45,824 bases of DNA. It comes from Scytonema tolypothrichoides VB-61278 (GTDB lineage Bacteria; Cyanobacteriota; Cyanobacteriia; Cyanobacteriales; Nostocaceae). The number at the start of each line of letters is the position of its first letter. Within the stretch, counting starts at the first letter, position 1. The translations under genes were made by a program, and so were the position numbers. The notes below the pieces were generated by a model. That model was not told where the DNA came from and made no database searches. It was given only the letters and a program-made list of their open reading frames with translations. Where the stretch lies: assembly GCF_000828085.3 (NCBI RefSeq), contig NZ_JXCA02000027.1, positions 155,436-201,259 of the forward strand. Reading direction: 5' to 3'. This document shows, piece after piece, positions 42,339 through 45,824 of this stretch.

Positions 42339-42671
42339 GTGGAAATTAAACGAAACTCTAAAAACGCAGAAGGTGTTCGCCTCTCGATTGAACACAACGG
42401 TATCGAACTCGCCCATGCTTTTCTATACGTGATGCACAATGATTTACATCATGAGCCTTTTGGGCTGATGGAAGATGTTTTTGTGGATGAAAATTCTCGG
42501 GGAAAAGGATACGGGACTCAGCTAGTCAAGAAGGTTATTGAAATTGCACGGGAATATCGTTGTTACAAGTTAATTGCGACCTGCAGAAACTCTAAACCAA
42601 AGGTACACCAATTGTATCAGCGCCTGGGTTTTGAGGAGCATGGTGTTGAGTTCAGAATCAATCTTTTGTAA
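42339..42671 (+). CDS. GNAT family N-acetyltransferase, short
   Basis: 110 residues from a GTG start at 42339. The acetyl-CoA site is MEDVFVDENSRGKGYGTQLVKKVIEIAREY (RGKGYG), and the C-terminal QLYQRLGFEEHG helix-strand is typical. At 110 residues the protein is smaller than most GNATs, yet the central core is intact. It follows devC by 39 bp. Acetylation of the exported lipid, of a competing protein or of an unrelated metabolite are all possible; its place between devC and devA suggests cotranscription with the exporter. Confidence 0.82.
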   Translation: MEIKRNSKNAEGVRLSIEHNGIELAHAFLYVMHNDLHHEPFGLMEDVFVDENSRGKGYGTQLVKKVIEIAREYRCYKLIATCRNSKPKVHQLYQRLGFEEHGVEFRINLL

Positions 42672-42897
42672 GTTTTAGTTGAACTATGCAAAATCTAAAT
42701 CTTTGGTGCTGCTTGAGAGTATTCCACGGGCGGCGCGCCACCTGTTATGAATGAAAGAAACACTCTTTTCCTTCTTGTTTGTTAAGCGTTCCTTCTTACC
42801 TGTGTTTTTTAAAAGAGTTTGATAAGAAAGCTTTTCAAGAGAAATTAAAGTTGGATACGACCTCAATTACTTAGAGTTTAATTAAGTAAAATTCCCA

Positions 42898-43461
42898 ATG
42901 AGTGAAAATTTTTTCTTGCCTTCTTTCCCAAAATTAGAAACCGAACGCCTTCTTCTTCGTAAGGAAACTCCAGAAGATGCTAAAGCTGTCTTTGCTCTGT
43001 TTTCTGACCCAGCAGTAACCCAGTTTCATGACCTTGATACCTTCACTGATATTGAGGAAGCATTACAACTGATTAAGCGACGGACAAAACGATTTGAGAG
43101 TGGGAGTGGAATACGATGGGGAATTGTTCGTAAACAAGATAATATTTTGATTGGTTCCTGTGGCTTTACGTGGAATAAGCAGACGCATAGTGCTGAGGTC
43201 GGCTACGAACTTGCTAGTTCCTTTTGGAGACAAGGAATTATGACTGAGGCGTTGCGTGCTATTTTGCAATTTGGGTTTGAAACAATAGGCTTACGCTTCG
43301 TGATTGCGGGGGTTATGTTAGACAACATTGCTTCTAAAAAGTTGTTAGAAAATTTAGGTTTTCAGAGCCCAAATATTCTAAAACAGCATGGTTTTTGGAA
43401 GGGCAAGTATCACGATTTAGAGGAATATGTTCTCACAAAAACTACGATAAATACATTTTAG
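42898..43461 (+). CDS. GNAT acetyltransferase, RimJ/RimL type
   Basis: 187 residues. The start ETERLLLRKETPEDAKAVFALFSDPAV is the common RimJ/RimL N-terminus; the acetyl-CoA region is AEVGYELASSFWRQGIMTEALRAILQFGFETIG (Arg-x-Gly), followed by GVMLDNIASKKLLENLGFQ. Family members acetylate ribosomal proteins or small amines and antibiotics. It lies 226 bp after the short GNAT gene and 193 bp before devA. A perfect 28-bp palindrome sits in that second spacer. Confidence 0.88.
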   Translation: MSENFFLPSFPKLETERLLLRKETPEDAKAVFALFSDPAVTQFHDLDTFTDIEEALQLIKRRTKRFESGSGIRWGIVRKQDNILIGSCGFTWNKQTHSAEVGYELASSFWRQGIMTEALRAILQFGFETIGLRFVIAGVMLDNIASKKLLENLGFQSPNILKQHGFWKGKYHDLEEYVLTKTTINTF

Positions 43462-43550
43462 ATAAAGCTTCTGGCGTTCGATTTACAACTAAGTTAAAAG
43501 GCAAAAAAATAATTTTTTTACTAAATAGAAAAGTTTGTAATTCTGCTTTT

Positions 43551-43578
43551 AGTAGCGCTTAAGCGCTTAAGCGCTACT
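43551..43578. repeat. Perfect 28-bp palindrome
   Basis: The half site is AGTAGCGCTTAAGC, mirrored exactly with no spacer. No T tract follows on the plus strand. It lies 77 bp before the devA start, so it may be a REP-type element or a regulator site that isolates devA. Confidence 0.75.
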
Positions 43579-43654
43579 ACGAACCAAGAATGTTGCTCTA
43601 CTGATCAAAAAGATATAAAGCACCTGAACTGTCACTGATATCAATCAACAAACT

Positions 43655-44359
43655 ATGACTGAACCTGTTATTTCTGTTAAACACCTGAATCACTACTTTG
43701 GTGAACGAGAACTGCGAAAACAAGCGTTATTTGACATTAATCTCGACATCTATCCAGGAGAAATTATTATCATGACTGGACCGTCGGGGTCTGGTAAAAC
43801 AACTTTGCTAACGCTTATGGGAGGCTTGCGTTCTGCACAAGAAGGTAGCCTCAAAATTCTGGGGCAAGAAATGAATAAAGCTAATAAGAAAGAAATGATG
43901 CAGGTGCGACAGCGAATTGGCTATATTTTCCAAGCACACAATTTGTTGACTTTCCTAACAGCTAAGCAAAATGTACGAATGTCTCTAGAGCTACATGACG
44001 AGTATCTAGACAAAAATATGGATAAGATAGCTACCGATATTCTCAATACAGTTGGTTTGGGAAATCGTGTCGATTACTACGCTGATAATTTGTCTGGAGG
44101 ACAAAAGCAGCGAGTGGCTATCGCCCGTGCTTTGGTGAGTCATCCCAAAATTGTTCTAGCAGACGAACCCACCGCAGCATTGGATAAAAAATCAGGTCGA
44201 GATGTGGTGGAACTGATGCAGAAATTGGCAAAAGAACAGGGCTGTACGATTTTGCTTGTCACGCACGATAATCGTATTTTGGATATTGCAGATCGTATTG
44301 TTTATATGGAAGACGGTCGCTTGGCAAATCAGCCGGATGCTGTTGCATTAGTGGAGTAG
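43655..44359 (+). CDS. devA: DevA-type ABC exporter ATP-binding protein
   Basis: 234 residues. Walker A is GPSGSGKTT, Q-loop FQAHNLL, signature LSGGQKQRVAIARAL, Walker B IVLADEPTAALD, H-switch LLVTHDN. The start VISVKHLNHYFGERELRKQALFDINLDIYPGE is typical of DevA. It should form a dimer that drives the DevC permease with DevB as the periplasmic adaptor. It is 1.36 kb from devC, with two GNAT genes and a palindrome between, which departs from the usual contiguous devBCA order. Convergent with the next gene, with 13 bp between the stops. Confidence 0.93.
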   Translation: MTEPVISVKHLNHYFGERELRKQALFDINLDIYPGEIIIMTGPSGSGKTTLLTLMGGLRSAQEGSLKILGQEMNKANKKEMMQVRQRIGYIFQAHNLLTFLTAKQNVRMSLELHDEYLDKNMDKIATDILNTVGLGNRVDYYADNLSGGQKQRVAIARALVSHPKIVLADEPTAALDKKSGRDVVELMQKLAKEQGCTILLVTHDNRILDIADRIVYMEDGRLANQPDAVALVE

Positions 44360-44372
44360 TGGTTCACTCAGC

Positions 44373-45137
44373 TTAGGACACCGCCAAATGACCCACATCA
44401 GATGGACTGAGGTGAGAGTGTACAACATCACCGTCACGAAACCAAACTACACGCTGTGTTTGACGAGCAACTTCTGGCTCATGGGTTACCATCACAACAG
44501 TAATACCACTAGCATTCAGTTCACCAAAGATATCTAAAACTTCTTGGGTTGTGCGGGAGTCGAGTGCGCCTGTCGGTTCATCGGCGAGGAGTAAGACTGG
44601 ACGGTTAACAATAGCACGGGCTATAGCCACCCGTTGCTGCTGTCCTCCAGACAGTTGAGTTGGTTTATTATTCAGACGCTTTTCTAAGCCTACTCGCTTG
44701 AGAGCTTCTGCTGCTCTATCACGGCGTTCCTTAGTGTTCACACCAGCATATATCATGGGCAACATGACATTTTCTAATGCTGTCAGCTGAGATAAAAGGT
44801 GGAATTGTTGGAATACAAATCCCAGTTTTTTATTACGAATTTCTGCTAAAGCTGTATCTTCCATTTGGGCGACATCAAGCTTATCCAGGTAATAATGTCC
44901 GGAAGTGGGGCGATCCAAGCAACCAATGATATTCATTGCCGTAGATTTACCAGAACCAGACGGTCCCATGATTGAACAGTATTCACCCTCCTCTATAGTG
45001 AGATTAACACCGTTGAGTGCCCGCACTTCAGCTTCGCCACTACCGTAAACTTTAAAAATATCTTCTAACCGAATAATGACTGGTTGATTTCCCGGATTGG
45101 GAACGCGCGAGTCAGTCAGTAATTGAGTATTTGCCAT
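44373..45137 (-). CDS. MacB/LolD-type ABC transporter ATP-binding protein
   Basis: 254 residues. Walker A is GPSGSGKST, signature LSGGQQQRVAIARAIV, Walker B LLLADEPTGALD, and LRALNGVNLTIEEGEYCSIMGPSGSGKST is typical of the MacB/LolD group. An N-terminal extension of about 20 residues precedes the domain. These ATPases power lipoprotein extraction or small-molecule export with an FtsX-like permease. No such permease is adjacent: downstream is the convergent devA and upstream is an IS630 element. Its partner may have been separated by the insertion. Confidence 0.9.
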   Translation of the reverse strand: MANTQLLTDSRVPNPGNQPVIIRLEDIFKVYGSGEAEVRALNGVNLTIEEGEYCSIMGPSGSGKSTAMNIIGCLDRPTSGHYYLDKLDVAQMEDTALAEIRNKKLGFVFQQFHLLSQLTALENVMLPMIYAGVNTKERRDRAAEALKRVGLEKRLNNKPTQLSGGQQQRVAIARAIVNRPVLLLADEPTGALDSRTTQEVLDIFGELNASGITVVMVTHEPEVARQTQRVVWFRDGDVVHSHLSPSDVGHLAVS

Positions 45138-45218
45138 ATAAATTTTTAACTGAATTTAACTTAACCCACTATCAGTTTACTTAATTGGGTGATGCTGCTC
45201 TAGTCACCTGTTCAGTTT

Positions 45219-45824
45219 TAGGACTTATATCATGTCCGGTTGATTACTTATAATAAAGATGGAATCGTTGCAGTGCGTCTACTTACACTATGCCGAAACG
45301 GATTGCGATCGCCAACTACTTAAGTCCGGAAGAACTGTTTTCCCGTTACCGTAAAGCAACACAAACAACGGAACGTAGTCATTACCAAATAATTTGGTTA
45401 TTGGTAACAGGAAAGACCGTGCTGGAGGTATCTCAAGTAACAGGTTACACGAGAATTTGGATTTATCAACTCGTCAAACGTTACAACCAAGATGGTCCAA
45501 TGGTCTTGGGAGACCAACGGCATCAGAATCGAGGCAAAGAATCATTATTAACAGATGTACAACAAGCCCAACTGTGGCAAGTGCTTTCACACAAGGCACC
45601 AGATGGGGGATTGTGGAATGGTCGTAAGGTGGCAGATTGGTTAAGCGAACTAACAGGACAAAGTATTGATCGTCGGCGTGGATGGGAATACATAAAACAA
45701 ATGACTTTCCGCTTACGTGTGACTCGACCGGAGCATGGCGCTTGCGACCCAATCGAACAAGAAAACTGGAAAAAAAACTCGATTTACGGCTCCAATTCCT
45801 TCAATCCCGATATCCAGATGCCGA
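45219..45824 (+). mobile_element. IS630-family insertion sequence, left part, runs off window
   Basis: The upstream region GGACTTATATCATGTCCGG (about 45220-45239) sits in the place of a left terminal sequence, but the exact end is not determined because the right end lies outside the window. The transposase frame starts at 45290. Confidence 0.6.
45290..45824 (+). CDS. IS630 family transposase, N-terminal part, with -1 frameshift signal
   Basis: From ATG 45290 the frame gives a paired helix-turn-helix DNA-binding region (ANYLSPEELFSRYRKATQTT, VLEVSQVTGYTRIWIYQLVKRYNQDG, GKESLLTDVQQAQLWQVLSHKA, RKVADWLSELTGQSIDRRRGWEYIKQMTFRLRV) and then DPIEQENWKK. At 45770-45777 there is a run of eight A: in the starting frame the protein continues into unrelated sequence, but a -1 shift at A AAA AAC (45772-45778) continues KLDLRLQFLQSRYPDA, the expected IS630 sequence. 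Programmed frameshifting is known in this family. The catalytic DDE half lies beyond the window. Confidence 0.85.
   Translation, partial: MPKRIAIANYLSPEELFSRYRKATQTTERSHYQIIWLLVTGKTVLEVSQVTGYTRIWIYQLVKRYNQDGPMVLGDQRHQNRGKESLLTDVQQAQLWQVLSHKAPDGGLWNGRKVADWLSELTGQSIDRRRGWEYIKQMTFRLRVTRPEHGACDPIEQENWKKNSIYGSNSFNPDIQMP

Noticed and set aside
1-45824. CRISPR array, tRNA or rRNA genes
   Set aside because: No regularly spaced identical repeats beyond heptamers and no tRNA or rRNA consensus seen on reading both strands.

Overview
The window comes from a filamentous, probably heterocyst-forming cyanobacterium (Nostocales type). HIP1 octamers (GCGATCGC) are scattered throughout, heptanucleotide tandem repeats are frequent in the intergenic DNA, and many genes are cyanobacterial or plastid-lineage markers: PSRP-3/Ycf65, Tab2, DUF928, DUF1822, DUF4330, the OCP-derived carotenoid proteins HCP and CTDH, and a DevBCA glycolipid-type exporter. 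Species cannot be fixed from the sequence alone.

Layout. 1-2.9 kb is a decayed mosaic: a methionine-free membrane-protein fragment running off the left edge, an out-of-frame TPR fragment of a CHAT-type protein cut at both ends, and an Rpn/PD-(D/E)XK nuclease. 2.9-3.4 kb is rich in repeats and hairpins. 3.4-7.7 kb holds DUF1822, a CHAT-CHASE2 membrane protein and DUF928. 7.8-11.2 kb carries SpoIID/LytB, a conserved membrane protein and a small conserved protein. 11.2-16 kb is a PEP-CTERM GDSL hydrolase and a two-gene M16 peptidase pair in which the zinc site and the R/Y pair lie on separate subunits. 16-26 kb is mostly housekeeping: TetR (with a decayed duplicate of its 5' end), DUF4332, aminopeptidase P, PSRP-3, a HAD phosphatase, Tab2, a PPP-type phosphatase, an M48 protease, DUF4330 and an unrecognised protein. 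26-28 kb has FtsE and a WecG/TagA glycosyltransferase.

28.7-31.8 kb is a signalling module: a NarL-type response regulator, a receiver-GAF-PP2C phosphatase whose frame contains an inserted palindromic repeat, and an RsbW-like kinase. After a TnpB remnant, 32.1-35.7 kb has CTDH (carotenoid carrier) and HCP (helical carotenoid protein) flanking queG, a HAD phosphatase and a disordered protein. 35.7-39 kb has a GNAT enzyme, two tandem LuxR paralogues, a MAPEG protein and a DUF6220 protein; a 72-73 bp element occurs both next to one luxR gene and upstream of the DUF6220 gene.

39.2-44.4 kb is the most coherent unit: tetR-devB-devC-GNAT-GNAT-devA. An identical 18-bp imperfect palindrome lies between the tetR -10 box and start codon, and again just after the devB stop before devC, so it is a strong candidate TetR operator. 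A convergent MacB/LolD-like ATPase without a permease follows, and the window ends inside an IS630-family transposase with a canonical A AAA AAC slippery site whose -1 frame continues the expected protein.
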